Origin: Progne subis subis
Lineage: Eukaryota; Chordata; Aves; Passeriformes; Hirundinidae
Length of the DNA: 64,000 bases
NCBI GenBank assembly: GCA_022316685.1
Contig: JAKJHU010000084.1
Location: 436,001 to 500,000, forward strand
Direction: 5' to 3'
In this document: one piece after another, positions 48,577-59,900 of the stretch
Numbering within the stretch: position 1 is the first letter of the stretch
Layout: each line of letters opens with the position of its first letter
Notes under the pieces: generated by a model
What the model saw: the letters and a program-made list of their open reading frames with translations, nothing else
Database searches by the model: none
What the model was told of the DNA's origin: nothing
Program-made: the position numbers and the translations under genes

Positions 48577-50984
48577 ATCTTAAATGGAAGGTGGACAGAG
48601 AAAGCAATTCTAAATTCATAACATTATAAATGTACCATTCAGCCTTCAGTACATCAGTTGCCATAGAAAAGAATTAGCAATTTTAGCTCTTGCAGATGTA
48701 TTTTCATGTGGTTAGATACTGTGTTCTATAGGTGCCAACACAGGACATGAAAGCTGGAGATGAGCGTAGAATAAAAATTCTACAGTTTATATAAATACAA
48801 GGTTTGTTAAAATCCCATCTATACACTATCAATAAAAGATGCCAATGATGAGCAACACTGCCATATACTGGTCCAGAAAAAATATTTAGGCCTTAGTCCT
48901 GTGCGGAAAAAGCAACAATTTATAAATTCAGCCTATGAAAAGCAGATATTAAGCCATCTACTCAATGTACAACACTCATATGCCTTTAGCTGGGTTTTCA
49001 GAAAATCACTTTTCTGCACAATATTAAAAAAAAAAACCAAAACAAAAGCATTAGAATGATAGTGTTAATATTTTATCTCTGAGTCATTTTGTGATCATAC
49101 TCCAAAAGGAAAAACCCCTCTGTCAGAGAAAGGAGCATCAAGGGACATGCTAGGGGGCTATAATTGCATTTTAGATGTTTTCAGCAATAAATACTTAAAT
49201 TTTGTACCTAGTGGGTGAGTAAAGGGCTGATGCAGCTCTTGCACTGGGAGGGGGAGGACAAAATTAACAGTAATGGAGAAGTTTTGACCATTTTATCATT
49301 CATTGCTTCTTGCATGGACACATACATAGAACTAGAGGTTTTCCTTATTCAACATTTTTAACATGAATATTTCTGTTTATAATCCGAGCACAGAACACCA
49401 GATGAATTTTTAAAAAGCCAAAATTAGATCTAAACCTTCTCTCTCAGATATATGATTAGATGAACAAGTTCAAATTTTAAAATTTCCTCATAAAACCCCT
49501 CAGGCTAAACTATATAAAGTAAAGTGACCCAAACAGGTCTGAAAGTACTGACATATTGCACCAAAGGTTGATATACTCTTATTAAAAAGCAGCTACGGAT
49601 TGCTCAAAGCAAAATTTATGTTTCAAGCAGTGGAATAGAGAGACATCATAAAGTTTTTAATAGAATTACTGAATGCCTTGTGATTTGGAGTTCTTTAAAA
49701 CTACAATAAAAATGGCATTTAAAAATAAATCACTATTCAAATATCTGTCAATTTCCATAATCTCTAATATAGCCAAAAGAAATAATAATTTATCTAAAAA
49801 TTTAGAAGTAGAATAGATAACACAATATATTTTTCAAGTGCATGAGGGCCCCAGCTATTAAAATCAACATCTACATTGGGACCTTCTTGCAGGCGTTAAA
49901 ACCTTTGCTGATTTTAGTTTTATTTCTGAAATCAAAGTCAGCAACAAAGGCCACAGTAATATAAATGGTACAGGCACATCAAAACTGACAATCTTGAACA
50001 TTCTTGTAAATTTAATGGGACCACCAGTAAACTGAATGGTAATTAAAAAATAACTATTTATTAGTCTATCTTGACATTAAATCATATCTCAGCTTTGGAA
50101 AACATTAGAGAATTTTGGTCGGAGCCTTTTCTTTCTTAACAGAGTTCAAAATTTAATCCAAAAACATCCAGCTGCCATTTTTACTGGCTTCTACCCAAAA
50201 CATAACAATAAACAGAAGCTAAATATATTCAAAACTGTATGTCCATATTATAATTTATCACAAATTTGCCTATGACACTGATCTCATATCTAGCAGACAC
50301 AGTGATCATCCTAAGAAAATTAATCTGATTTGCCTCACAATTTCATAATCCTTCTGGTCTAATCTTATTACAGGTTTGGGTTTTTTTCATATTTCTATCT
50401 ATTATTTTATAAACATGTTGCTGAGCCACAGTTGGGGATGCAGTAAATTATTTCTGTTTAGAACAAAATTAACATCTCTGCTGCAGCTTCCTGATGTATT
50501 TTTGGGGTTGCATCAGTCTCATGATCACTGCATGTTTTTGTCTCAGCACTTTGCTCGAAGGAAATGCCAACAAAGATATTGAACTGGCTTAGAAATATTT
50601 ATGCACCATTATATTGTGGGAATTGTATCTATTGATAGCTATTTCTTAAATTCAATTTAGATAGAAAATGTAGACCTTTGTAGCATGTCTGGATGTGATT
50701 TTAAAAATATAAATATGCTTGAAGTACATCTCAGACTGAGAAAGTTCTGGCCATAACATTTCGAAGAATTCTTCATGATCCAAGAAGCAGATGAAGTTTT
50801 CCAAAGTGCCTGCAATATTTGGGTGTCTTATGTAAGGGAAGTCAGGACACCTGTGTATGCAGGCACATAAATGAAGTAAGAGGTACCTACACTAAATGCT
50901 TGTTTCACTTTCATTTTACTTGTTCTTTCTTGAATTAATTAATCAATGGAAGTTCCTACACTTATATTCTGAGAGAATATCCTC
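47591..50984. other. Unique AT-rich DNA, no gene seen
   Basis: No gene or clear element. A 28-base A-run lies at 48547-48574. The frames are at most 83 codons and uninformative. Confidence 0.6.
48547..48574 (+). repeat. Poly(A) run of 28
   Basis: An uninterrupted run of 28 A with no recognisable retrocopy upstream. Confidence 0.9.
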
Positions 50985-51700
50985 GAGGGCAGAGAGGCCC
51001 TGCAGAGATCTCGACAAATTAGAGAGATGGGCAATCACCTACCATATGGACTTCAACAAGAAAGGTGCTGCCCCTGGCACAGGGCAACCTTGGCTGTGTA
51101 TATGGACTGGGGAGGCTGGAGAGAAGCTGTGGGGAGAGCCCTGGGGGTGCTGGTCCATGGCCAGCTGGATCTGAGTCAGCAGTGCCCTGGCAGCCAGGAA
51201 GGACATCCCTGTCTGGGGACACCAGGCCCAGCATTGCTGGTCAGACCTGGCAGGGATTGCCCTGCTCTGCTCTGCTCTGCTCTGGGGCGACCTCACCTCC
51301 AGTGCTGAGGCAGCTTTGAGTGGAACAATATAAAAAAAAAAATACTAAACTATTAGGGATGGCTTAGTTTAGCGGGAAGTGTCTGGAGGAGCCATATGAG
51401 GAGCAGTTGAGGGCACTTTCTCTGCTCAGCTGGATAGAGGACACTGAGACCTCACTGAGCCCTTCAACATCCTCCCAAGGGGCTGCACAGGAGCAACTCT
51501 GATCTCTGCTCGCTGTGACCATGAACAGGACTCAAGGGAATGCTTGGAGCTGTGTCAGGGCAGGCTTAGTCTGGAGATCAGGGAAAGGTTCTTCTCCCAG
51601 AGGGCAGTGGGCACTGCCCAGGCTCCCCGGGGAATGGGCACAGCCCCAAGGCTGCCAGAGCTCCAGGAGCGTTTGGACAATGCTCCCAGGCACAGGACGG
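50985..51700 (+). mobile_element. CR1: CR1, sense, left part split by an ERV1 LTR
   Basis: This is a longer CR1 piece that includes the end of ORF2 ('gatgggcaatcacctaccat', then 'atggacttcaacaa') and the 3' region ('ggcaggcttagtctggagat', 'cagggaaaggttcttctccc', then 'agagggcagtgggcactg'). The run is 'gctcccaggcacaggacgg', then the LTR, then 'atgggattgttggggtgtcc'. The CR1 is therefore continuous across the insertion. A short (CTCTG)n array lies at about 51260-51286. Confidence 0.92.
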
Positions 51701-52304
51701 TGAAACGTGATTTTAAAGAGTTAAGATTTTAGCTAAGGGTTAGAACAAATTTATATTGATCAAGACATAAGTTAGATTAGTAAATGGTAGGTTAATGATT
51801 ATTAGATGCCCAAGCTAGAGCTAACTGTTATATTGTGAGCCTGTTTATAGAAAAAGTGGAGTAAGTGAACCGTCATAAAAACAGATTGAAGCCATTAAGA
51901 ACAATGGCCAGCACCTGGACTTCATATCAAACAGTCATGAAGCAGGGGACCTTGGATTGTGCCAGAGGGTCACAGAGACCTGATGAAGACTCTCCTGATT
52001 TCATCCTTTGAGACCACTGACCCAATTTGAGACCACTGACCCAATTCAAGAGAAGAATTGTGCACATGTGAAGGACTGATAGCCTCATTTTAATAGAGAG
52101 CAGGGATGGGAGGTGCTGGGGTTATGCACATGTATTGTATGTAAGATCTTGGAAAATAAATAGAGAGCAAAGAGCCTTGTTCGGGGCGGCCACGCCTTTG
52201 GGAGATGACTCCCGTGCCGCCCGCCGGTGAATAAACATACCACTTTCTAACTTTAATTAGTTAGAGGGTCTTTGTCCATGATTATATCGGTTTTCAACAA
52301 CTCA
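51701..52304 (+). mobile_element. Solo LTR, ERV1-like (4-bp TSD), inside a CR1
   Basis: A 604-bp LTR starting TGAAACGTG and ending CAACAACTCA. The flanks are ACGG (51697-51700) and ATGG (52305-52308), a 4-bp duplication with one C/T difference at a CpG; 4 bp is the ERV1/gamma length. AATAAA lies at about 52155 and again in 'ggtgaataaacatacc' (about 52228). The GC-rich 'ggggcggccacgcc' block before the second signal looks like R. A 19-bp unit is perfectly repeated at 52007-52025 and 52026-52044. No internal genes. Confidence 0.87.
52007..52044. repeat. Perfect 19-bp tandem duplication in U3
   Basis: 'Tttgagaccactgacccaa' occurs twice head to tail inside the 51701-52304 LTR. Duplicated U3 segments are often transcription-factor sites in retroviruses, but no factor is assigned here. 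Confidence 0.9.
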
Positions 52305-52395
52305 ATGGGATTGTTGGGGTGTCCTGTCTGGAGCACTGGGAGTTGAATTGGGTGATCCCTGTGGATCCCATCCAACTCAGCATATTGTGTGAGAA
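52305..52395 (+). mobile_element. CR1: CR1, sense, right part with 3' terminus
   Basis: 'Gattgttggggtgtcctgtc', 'gggagttgaattgggtgatc', 'cctgtggatcccatccaact' is the end of the CR1 begun at 50985. The terminal motif is decayed to 'atattgtgtgagaatga'. Confidence 0.92.
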
Positions 52396-52647
52396 TGAGA
52401 ACTATTTATAACTGAATGGTCGTTTGGGCTATTCACCTATTGATAATCAATATCTCCTGCACAACAGATAGTATGGTTTTTATTGATGTCTTTTCTCTCT
52501 TTCAGTCCCTTTTCTTGTATACTGCAGTAATGGCCATAATATGGAAACAGAACAAAATTAAAGCCATATTTTTGGCCGCTATAAGTATGAAAACAAACTC
52601 TTATGGTAGTTATTTTTCCTTACTCTATCACAGGTCATTTGTAACCG

Positions 52648-53280
52648 GAATCACAGAATCACAGAGTACTTCTGGTTGGAGAGGGCCTTTAAAGGTTATC
52701 TGGTTCTAATCTCTCTGCCCTGGACAGAAGCACCTTCCACTAGCCCAAGTTGCTCCAAGCTCCATCCTGGCCTTGGACACTTCCAGGGATCCAGGGTCAG
52801 CCACGGATTATCTGGGCACTCTGTGCCAAGACCTCTCGTAATAAAAAGTGTCTTCCTTATATCCAACCTAAAGTCATCATCTTTCAGTTGAAAACTTGTC
52901 CTGTCCTTACAGACCTTGGGTGGTTAGGGATTGTCTCTGCAATCTTTCTTACAATCTTCCTTTATATATCAAACAGGCCACAACAAAGCTTCCTGGTACT
53001 TCCTGTTCCTTAGGATAACAGCCTCATCCTTTTCATCCTTTCCTCACAAGTTCCAGCCCTTAGGTCACACTCACAGCCCTCCTCTAAGTCCCATTCCAAC
53101 AGGTCCATGTCTTCCTTGTACCAGATGCTCCTGAGCTGGAAGCAGAATCCCTCTTCCCTGCTGGGGAATGCTCATGCTGGGGGATTGGCCCAGGGCATGG
53201 GGGCTTTTGGGCTGTGGGAGCGCACATTGCCAGCTGGTGGCCAGTTTTTGTCCTCCAGTACCTGCGGGTACTTGGCCTTA
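52648..53280 (-). mobile_element. CR1: Long CR1, reverse
   Basis: It starts with 'ggaatcacagaatcacagag' and continues through 'ccttggacacttccagggat' to the more 5' CR1 blocks. These are 'cattccaacaggtccatgtc' then 'ttccttgtacc', 'cctgagctggaagcagaatc' and 'gggagcgcacattgccagct' then 'ggtggcc'. About 630 bp with little internal loss. The frames of 67-97 codons here are fragments of its antisense. Confidence 0.9.
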
Positions 53281-54345
53281 CAACGATGGCTTAACTGGTT
53301 AATTTACTGAAGAACTAACTCACAATAAGAATCAGAGCCTTTTTGTCATTATGTGATGAATTTCCCAGGTACTGAAGTGTTGTAGAAGATGGTGGAAGCT
53401 CTACCCTTGCAGGTTGATCAGGTTATTAAGGTAGCGCAAAGCAGCTGCAGCTACCTTTCCTTAGGCTTTTGGTGTTTCTGTGACATGTTGCAGGGCACCC
53501 CCACAACCGAGTAGATGTTTCCATATCAGGAAAAGAGTTTAAGCCGCACCTCTGAACTTTTAAGGAAGATGAACCAGAAACTTCCATGCACTCCTCACCA
53601 TAATTGGCTTGGTGCCAGGACCAAAACCACCTCTTGGTGTCTCTGCCTGTTCCTCAAGAAATGTAGCTATTTTCTATTGGGCAGCTTGCCAAAAATCCCT
53701 CCTAAATCGTTGAGTACTTAAGAGACAGCATGGAGATGCCAGGGGCATTTTCGGTATGCCTTAGCTGGTGCAAGGGGCTTCCATGCACTGTGTACAGCTT
53801 TTGTTTTGTATAATTTGCTATTTTCTCTGTAATTAAACCTTTTTGCTTTTACAAAACACACATGATCAAGCTGTCTCACTAATTTTTTTTAAGCCATTTC
53901 TGGGAGGTTGCTGGTCACCCTCAGAGTGTGTTGAACCTTTGTAGGGCTAAAAACACGCTGGCCTCATGCAGAATTTCAACGGTGACACAGCCATTGGTAC
54001 TATGATGTCAGTCTAACCACCCACAGTGTATCCCTTGGACAATTCTCTCTCAGTCTGTGCTTTAAGGATCAATGTTGGCTCTAACAAGAGACCAAATCAA
54101 ACATGGACAGCTTCCAGAAAAGCTATTTCCTGTTTCTATATAGAGGACATTATTTACAGCTCCCACATGTAATACACAATTAGGGTAGTAAATCTATTTA
54201 TTCACAGGAAGAATAATGAGTGCCAAGTAAATAAGAACACTTAAGAGGCAAGTATTATAAAAACATTACTTTTGATTGGAACACTATTAACTATTAGCAA
54301 ATATGTTCTAACAAACTGAAAAATGTCCAGAGGCTTAAGTGCTAA
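53281..54345 (+). mobile_element. Unclassified LTR-like block (about 53370-53960)
   Basis: Within this gap, 53480-53960 has LTR features on plus: 'gttgagtacttaagagacag', which could be a core promoter, and ATTAAA at 53831 about 100 bp before a possible end. I could not find paired TG/CA termini or a target duplication, so class and limits are unknown. The remainder (53961-54345) shows nothing assignable. Confidence 0.3.
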
Positions 54346-54586
54346 ATCTGCATAAAAGCAAACTGATTTTCAGCCTGTTTGAGTTCCCTTCTCTTTTAAT
54401 TTCACGGTACTTTCAAAGGATGGAATGGTGTATAGCTGCCTTTTGTTAACACCACATTTTGGTTCCAGGTGTAACTATTTTCTTTCTTCCTCTCACCCAG
54501 TTTGCATCTTTGTCCATTCTTATCTTAGTAGCAAAATCATAGAATGCTTGAGAACGGAAGAAACCTTCTTTTGCAGATCATCCAGT
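54346..54586. repeat. Direct repeat D, left copy (241 bp)
   Basis: This nearly matches 56146-56382: about 14 substitutions and a few small indels, by eye. It starts 'atctgcataaaagc' and ends 'atcatccagt', right where LTR-like sequence TGTAATGG begins. Its last 50 bp are the start of a reverse CR1 tail, which continues only after the right copy. Confidence 0.92.
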
Positions 54587-54630
54587 TGTAATGGTTTTCA
54601 TTTCAAAAACCGGATGGAAACAGTAATTAA
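54587..54630. other. 44-bp filler between repeat D and the LTR
   Basis: It starts TGTAATGGTTTTCA, resembling the LTR terminus TGTAGTGGTTTTAC that follows at 54631. It is not present in LTR copy A or in the right flank. It could be a duplicated terminus or part of a longer LTR variant. Confidence 0.6.
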
Positions 54631-56145
54631 TGTAGTGGTTTTACGTTCACTAAATTCAGGTCTTAGTACTCACTTTTTCTTGTGGGAGAGAGACTAGGAG
54701 AAAAGTAAAACAGGTTCAACCTTAAAAATGAATGAATAGTTTTCTTAACACACACTAAAAGAATGGAAAAAGAAAGTTGGGGAAAAAAAACTAAAACAAA
54801 ACAGAATGAAACTTCAAAAACACTCTTCCCTCCCCTTACAAACTGTTCACTTTTCTACAAAACACCATAAAGAGACAAAACTTGTAATTTTCAGTCAGTT
54901 TCACCATCTGATAAGAGTCTCTTATTAATTCTTTAGGAGAAGAGTCTCTCTTAAAGTCATGGATCCCACTGACAACTTAGAACAGTTCTCTTGTGGGTTT
55001 TAAACTGTCACAAAAACAACTGCCTGGAGAAACTTGCCTTTGTGACCCTCCCAGGAGCAGTTTCCCAAGCTGCTTATGGGTCATGGGTCTTAGACTTCTG
55101 CATATTGGGGTGTCAGCTTTCAAAGATGAATAACGAAAGGCAAAGGATTCTTCATCTCAAGGTACAGAGATATCACTTCTTCAATGGCACAGAGGGCTTC
55201 TCATCTCCTTCTCTGTTTAAGCATCTTATAGGATTAATATCATTTAATCCATCACAAACACCTTTGCTTAAAACCACACACAAATTTAAACAATCATCTC
55301 CCCAAATGCATACCTTTCCCATGATTTAAAGGGAATCATGGTTCCCAAAGTTCATTTCTATGGCTCAAATAAGAATGGAACAACCAGCTCTTTAACCCTC
55401 TTGTAATAGTCTTTTAACTCTCTCTCTACTGACTTCATGTTGTTTCTTCTTTATGTTCACTCTGTCCTTTTCTCAGAGAAGGGCCAAGTTCTGGAAGATT
55501 CATGTTGCCAGGAAAGGGTTAAATCTGCCCAGAGTATTTTTCCCTCTCGAAGTAGCTCATGAGATGTTCAAGGCTGTGCTGATGAGGGAGGAAAAACTCA
55601 CACAGAAACATCAGAGATCAGAGCACTTGGGTGGTTCGGAATCACAAAAAACCAGGCAGGATCATAAATGCCTTCTCAGCCCACTCCTCGGTGTAAATCG
55701 GAGTGGCCTCAGCCTAAGTGGTGCCCACAGCTCTTATCAGGGCCCGGCAGAGATCTCTCCCTGCCCCAGGGGAGTTTAGAGAAAGCAGTTTTTGTAAAGC
55801 AGCAACCCGCTTCCCCCCTTCACCTGGGAGCCGATGGAATCCGGCCAGGCCTCAGGCCAGCTCCCCACAAAAAGGGGAACAGCAGCAGGCCCAACTTGAT
55901 GTCACCTGTCTCTCCCTGGCCAAAGGAAGGAAGGAAAAAGGCCCACCTGCAGGAAATCAAGGGGTTTTATATGGTACTTCTCAATGTCATAGCCAACAAT
56001 TTTCAGTGGTCAGAACAGATGCCAATATCCCAACTAACTCTCTGACAGGTCCCTGTCCTTTCTAAAGCAATTCCCAGGTCCTGACCAAGAAAATCATTCT
56101 ACATTCCTCTATGACTAAAAAACTAAACTGTACTAACCCATGACA
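54631..56145 (-). mobile_element. Long solo LTR, ERVL-like, reverse (copy B)
   Basis: Same family and orientation as 32670-34120. Shared blocks include 'ggagagagactaggagaaaa', 'attttcagtcagtttca' and 'aaagggttaaatctgccc'. The right end is CCCATGACA (56145). The left end is either TGTAGTGG (54631, as in copy A) or TGTAATGG (54587). Neither choice gives a short target duplication. Instead, 240-bp direct repeats abut the element. CpGs in the core are largely lost. The frames at 54991-56065 are LTR-derived. Confidence 0.8.
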
Positions 56146-56382
56146 ATCTGCATAAAGGCAAACTGATTTTTAGCCTGAGTTCCCTTCTGTTTTAAATGTA
56201 ATGGTACTTTCAAAGGAGGGAATGATGCATAGCTGCCTTTTGTTAACACAACATTTTGGTCCCAGGTGTAACCATTTTCTTTCTTCCTCTCACCCAGTTT
56301 GCATCTTTGTCCATTCTTATCTTAGCAGCAAAATCATAGAATGCTTGAGAATGGAAGAAACCTTCTTTGGAGATCATCCAGT
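56146..56382. repeat. Direct repeat D, right copy (237 bp)
   Basis: This is the second copy of 54346-54586, beginning at the base after the LTR's terminal CA. Beyond 56382 the reverse CR1 continues ('tcaacatctttgattaagca'), so this copy keeps the original right-hand context. Confidence 0.92.
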
Positions 56383-56430
56383 TCAACATCTTTGATTAAG
56401 CAGGTTGCTCAGGGCCTTGGCCTGAAAAAA
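56330..56430 (-). mobile_element. CR1: CR1 3' end, reverse
   Basis: 'Aaaatcatagaatgcttgag', 'gaagaaaccttctttggaga', 'tcatccagttcaacatcttt' and 'gcaggttgctcagggccttg' form a short reverse CR1 tail. Its first 50 bp are duplicated on the other side of LTR copy B. Confidence 0.8.
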
Positions 56431-56851
56431 AATTAAAGGAAATTTTACCTACAAAATTAACCTACAGGAATTAATCTATATTCTCTCCCTCTACCCTCTT
56501 CTCTTTTGGGGGAGGATGCTGAAAAAAAGAGATGGTAAAAACTGTGAGGCCTACACATACTTCAGCACATGTTATTTCAAGATTTTCCTATTTCATTCTA
56601 ACAGTAGAGAAAAGACCTCCTAACTGCAGTTGGCAAAAAACATCTCTACAAAACTCAATTTCCTTTGCTTTTTTGTAATTTTTTTTGAGAGTGAATAAAC
56701 AAACTAAGCTTTATAAAGCTAAACTGCAAACATACCTGAACTTTGTCCTGTCTCTTACTAAGATCGAAATGTGTGCAAAGGGCTCTTTCAAACCTGTCTG
56801 TCTGCAACTACCATGTTGCAGGTTTTCCACTGCAGTTTTCAGGCCAGCCAA

Positions 56852-56935
56852 AAAATAAAAAATTAAATTAAATTATAAATAAAAATTAAATAATTAATTA
56901 TAAAAATTAATAATAAAAAATTAAATCAAATTATT
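56852..56935. repeat. A/T-only low-complexity patch
   Basis: About 80 bp of AAATTAAAT, AATTAATTA and AAAAATTAAA units with almost no G or C. Confidence 0.88.
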
Positions 56936-59900
56936 CCACCCACTCTGCATTTGAGCAACATCTTTATTTGTTCTCGACTGACAGAAAGACTTTTGATACA
57001 ATAATTCAGAAGCAGATCGATGTTGTCCATAGAGGAGAGGCCCCTGAGCCCAGGGAATCAAGTGTTTCAGATTTTTTCTTGATGACTGAGAAAGGGTAAT
57101 GCCTTTGTTATCAAATAAAGTGTTCTTGGCAGAGTTCAGATGTATTCTAGGTAGTATTTATATGTTATTTCAGAGAGGAACAGCAAGAAAATAGAATGAT
57201 TTTTTTCAATTTCTATAATTCTTATTTCCCCTCCCTTTTAATTACCTTAATTTGTGTCTTATCTCAGGACATCTTAAAAAACAAGTCTTTGCTTAAGTCT
57301 GATAAAGTTGATTTTGCATCAAATAATGCACAGTCTGTTCATTATGTTTCATAATCCTTTTTTTCTCCCATTAGTTCTGGCTGTTGCTGCTTAATTTTAA
57401 CTTCAATTATCCGAGATCCCATGATGACATTTTTTACAATTTAGAGTTGAAATAAACAATGATATTAATTGAATGGCATCAAATTTGAAATGAAATAAAG
57501 CCAAACCAGCTCTCATCTTATTTCTTGGATGGCTTTAGCTTTCCAATTCAGTTAAAAAAATAAAGGTAAATCACACTCAAAAGGAGAGGAAATTATGTGT
57601 TTTGATGGTGAACCTCCACAAATGTTTGTTATTTTTGGTTTTTTTTGTCACAAGAAAAAAAAGCTCTCTAGATTTCAGGGATTGCAATCATCCTGTGTGA
57701 CACAGTACTTATTAATTAGCCAATATTTCCTTGTGAAAAGATAATGTACTTCTTCCTTGTAAACTATTGAAGAATATTAAAATGCAACCGTGAAACAAAC
57801 AGCAGATACTCAGGATTGCAGTTATTTATTTCCTCAGTTACAAAAATGTGTGAGTCTTAAAAAATTCTGGCAATTATACCATATTCCAAGGTGATGTCAG
57901 GAAAAGCACCTTGTGATTGGAGTTGTGCTGCAGGTTCTTTAAACTGCCATTGTCAGCACCAATATGTCAAGGAATGTTAAAGAGGAAATTTTAAATTCAA
58001 CTTTTTTTGAAGATGGAGATAAACACAACTGAAAAATCAAATGACGAGTCTGATTTTATAGCCATGCAGAAGGACTGATGTAACTAAACTTGGATGAAAG
58101 AAAAAGAGGTATGAAATTACTTAGGGAGAAATCTCAAAAAATCATTGTGCTGCATCCTTGTCCCAAAGTAGGACTTGTATATGAAATGCAGTTAATAATT
58201 TTTTCCCTATTTAATACAAAAGAAAGATCAAAGATGCTATCAAAAATTTTTCAAGTAGAAAGAGGCCTAATCAATAAAGTCTGCTATCCTAGCGTAACAC
58301 ATAGCTTTTCATCTGTTTAATAATTCAGTGCTATAATATATCCGAAACAAAGTAGAAACCCCAATGCTAAAATGAATATAATGACAAACCCACTAAAATA
58401 TTAACTTTCCCAGGAGTTTCTGGGAGTTTGAGCTTATCTTATCAAAGGTGAACAGAATGCCAGTTCCAAAAATCTTGCATAACAATGGTTGTTATTTCTG
58501 TAAAGATTTATTTATATGTATCTAATGCCATGAGTGTACTTAAACTTTAATAAATTATCTGCTTCAGATATATGTGAATTGTTAGGGTGAAAAGTTGAAC
58601 TCTTGAGAATTCTACAGGCACTTGTTGCTGGTTTTATTACAAATCCATCAGGTCCCTCTGCCTCCCCCACTGCATCCTGTTCTATTCTAAAATGTTTAGT
58701 GGCAGGACACCATACCATTCATTCTATTTACGTTGTGACCAGACTGTCAATGCATATTAAAAGTGCTTGCTCTCCAAATCTGAAACATATATAAAGCTAA
58801 GGAAAAAATGACGTAAACAATGTCTTCTGTGTGTTCCATCACTCACCCCTCACCAGAGCACTGGATTGGCTGTTGTATCTTGATCTCAGCCTATTGATTC
58901 GGAGTACTGGCAGAGAAGGTGAATAATTTTCCTTCTGCCGGCTGTTCTGGTGCTTCCACGAATGTTTATAAACAAACACTGGCCTGCAGATTCACATGGG
59001 ATCAGTAATTTCTATGACCATGGGCGTTCAATTGTATAGAATTACTACATTGCAAACTGTTAGGGATGTTCATTATTTTCTTCCTCCCTCGTCTTCTTTG
59101 CCCTCCTTCTCCCCCTGCTTCTGAGAGTGATACTAATAAAATATAAAAGCAAATAATTTTCATAAAATAATGGTGTTTAGAAATGGTATCTTCTGTCAGG
59201 TATTTACACCAGAAAACTCATACAAGTGGCTGTTTCCCCGGGAAAGGATGACTTTGCAAATTAACACTACACATGCAATATTTTTAATGTCTTCTTTCTG
59301 CCTGCCACAGAGCAAGCAGAATTACAAGATTTTGTTTCAGTAAACTTTCTTGCAATTAAGAAAGAGTGGAGCTTGAATTACTCTGTAGTATTCAAATCTA
59401 CCACTTGGATCCCTAAGAAGAGAACTTTTAAGCTTATGTGTCATTAGTCAATCAGCAGAAAGATTCAATGTGTTAGGAGATCAGTTCTCCACTCATTTAA
59501 ATCATCTGGAGTATCAGCTTCTTACACATCCCAATGAATTCCTGCTGTAGAGCAGTGAAGTATGCAAGAAAACATGAAGAGGTTCCACGCAGACAAATAG
59601 TGAAATTTCTATATAATTCCCCATCTTTTTCTTACACGTAAATTTATTGCGAAAGAACACAACCGGAACAACAACCTGTCCTAAGCAAGCTGCTCTAGAT
59701 GGGCTCCTTGAGTAGAGAGGGTGGGCTGCATCACCCAAAAAGGTCCCTTGTCACCTCAAACTTCTTGTGGTTCATGAATGTATGTATGCCTGTACATCAC
59801 TTAGGGAATCAGTGGGACAGAAATGCTGAAAATATTGATAAATCAACTTCAAAAGTAAGGATTTTAGTTGATGGATGATTAATGATACACATAGCCAAGG

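Noticed and set aside
53370..53960. Well-bounded LTR
   Set aside because: Promoter-like and ATTAAA signals are present, but I could not pair termini or find a target duplication, so it is kept only as a low-confidence block.
55453..56065. Frames of 108-125 codons
   Set aside because: Part of LTR copy B; no similarity in frame to copy A's open frames.
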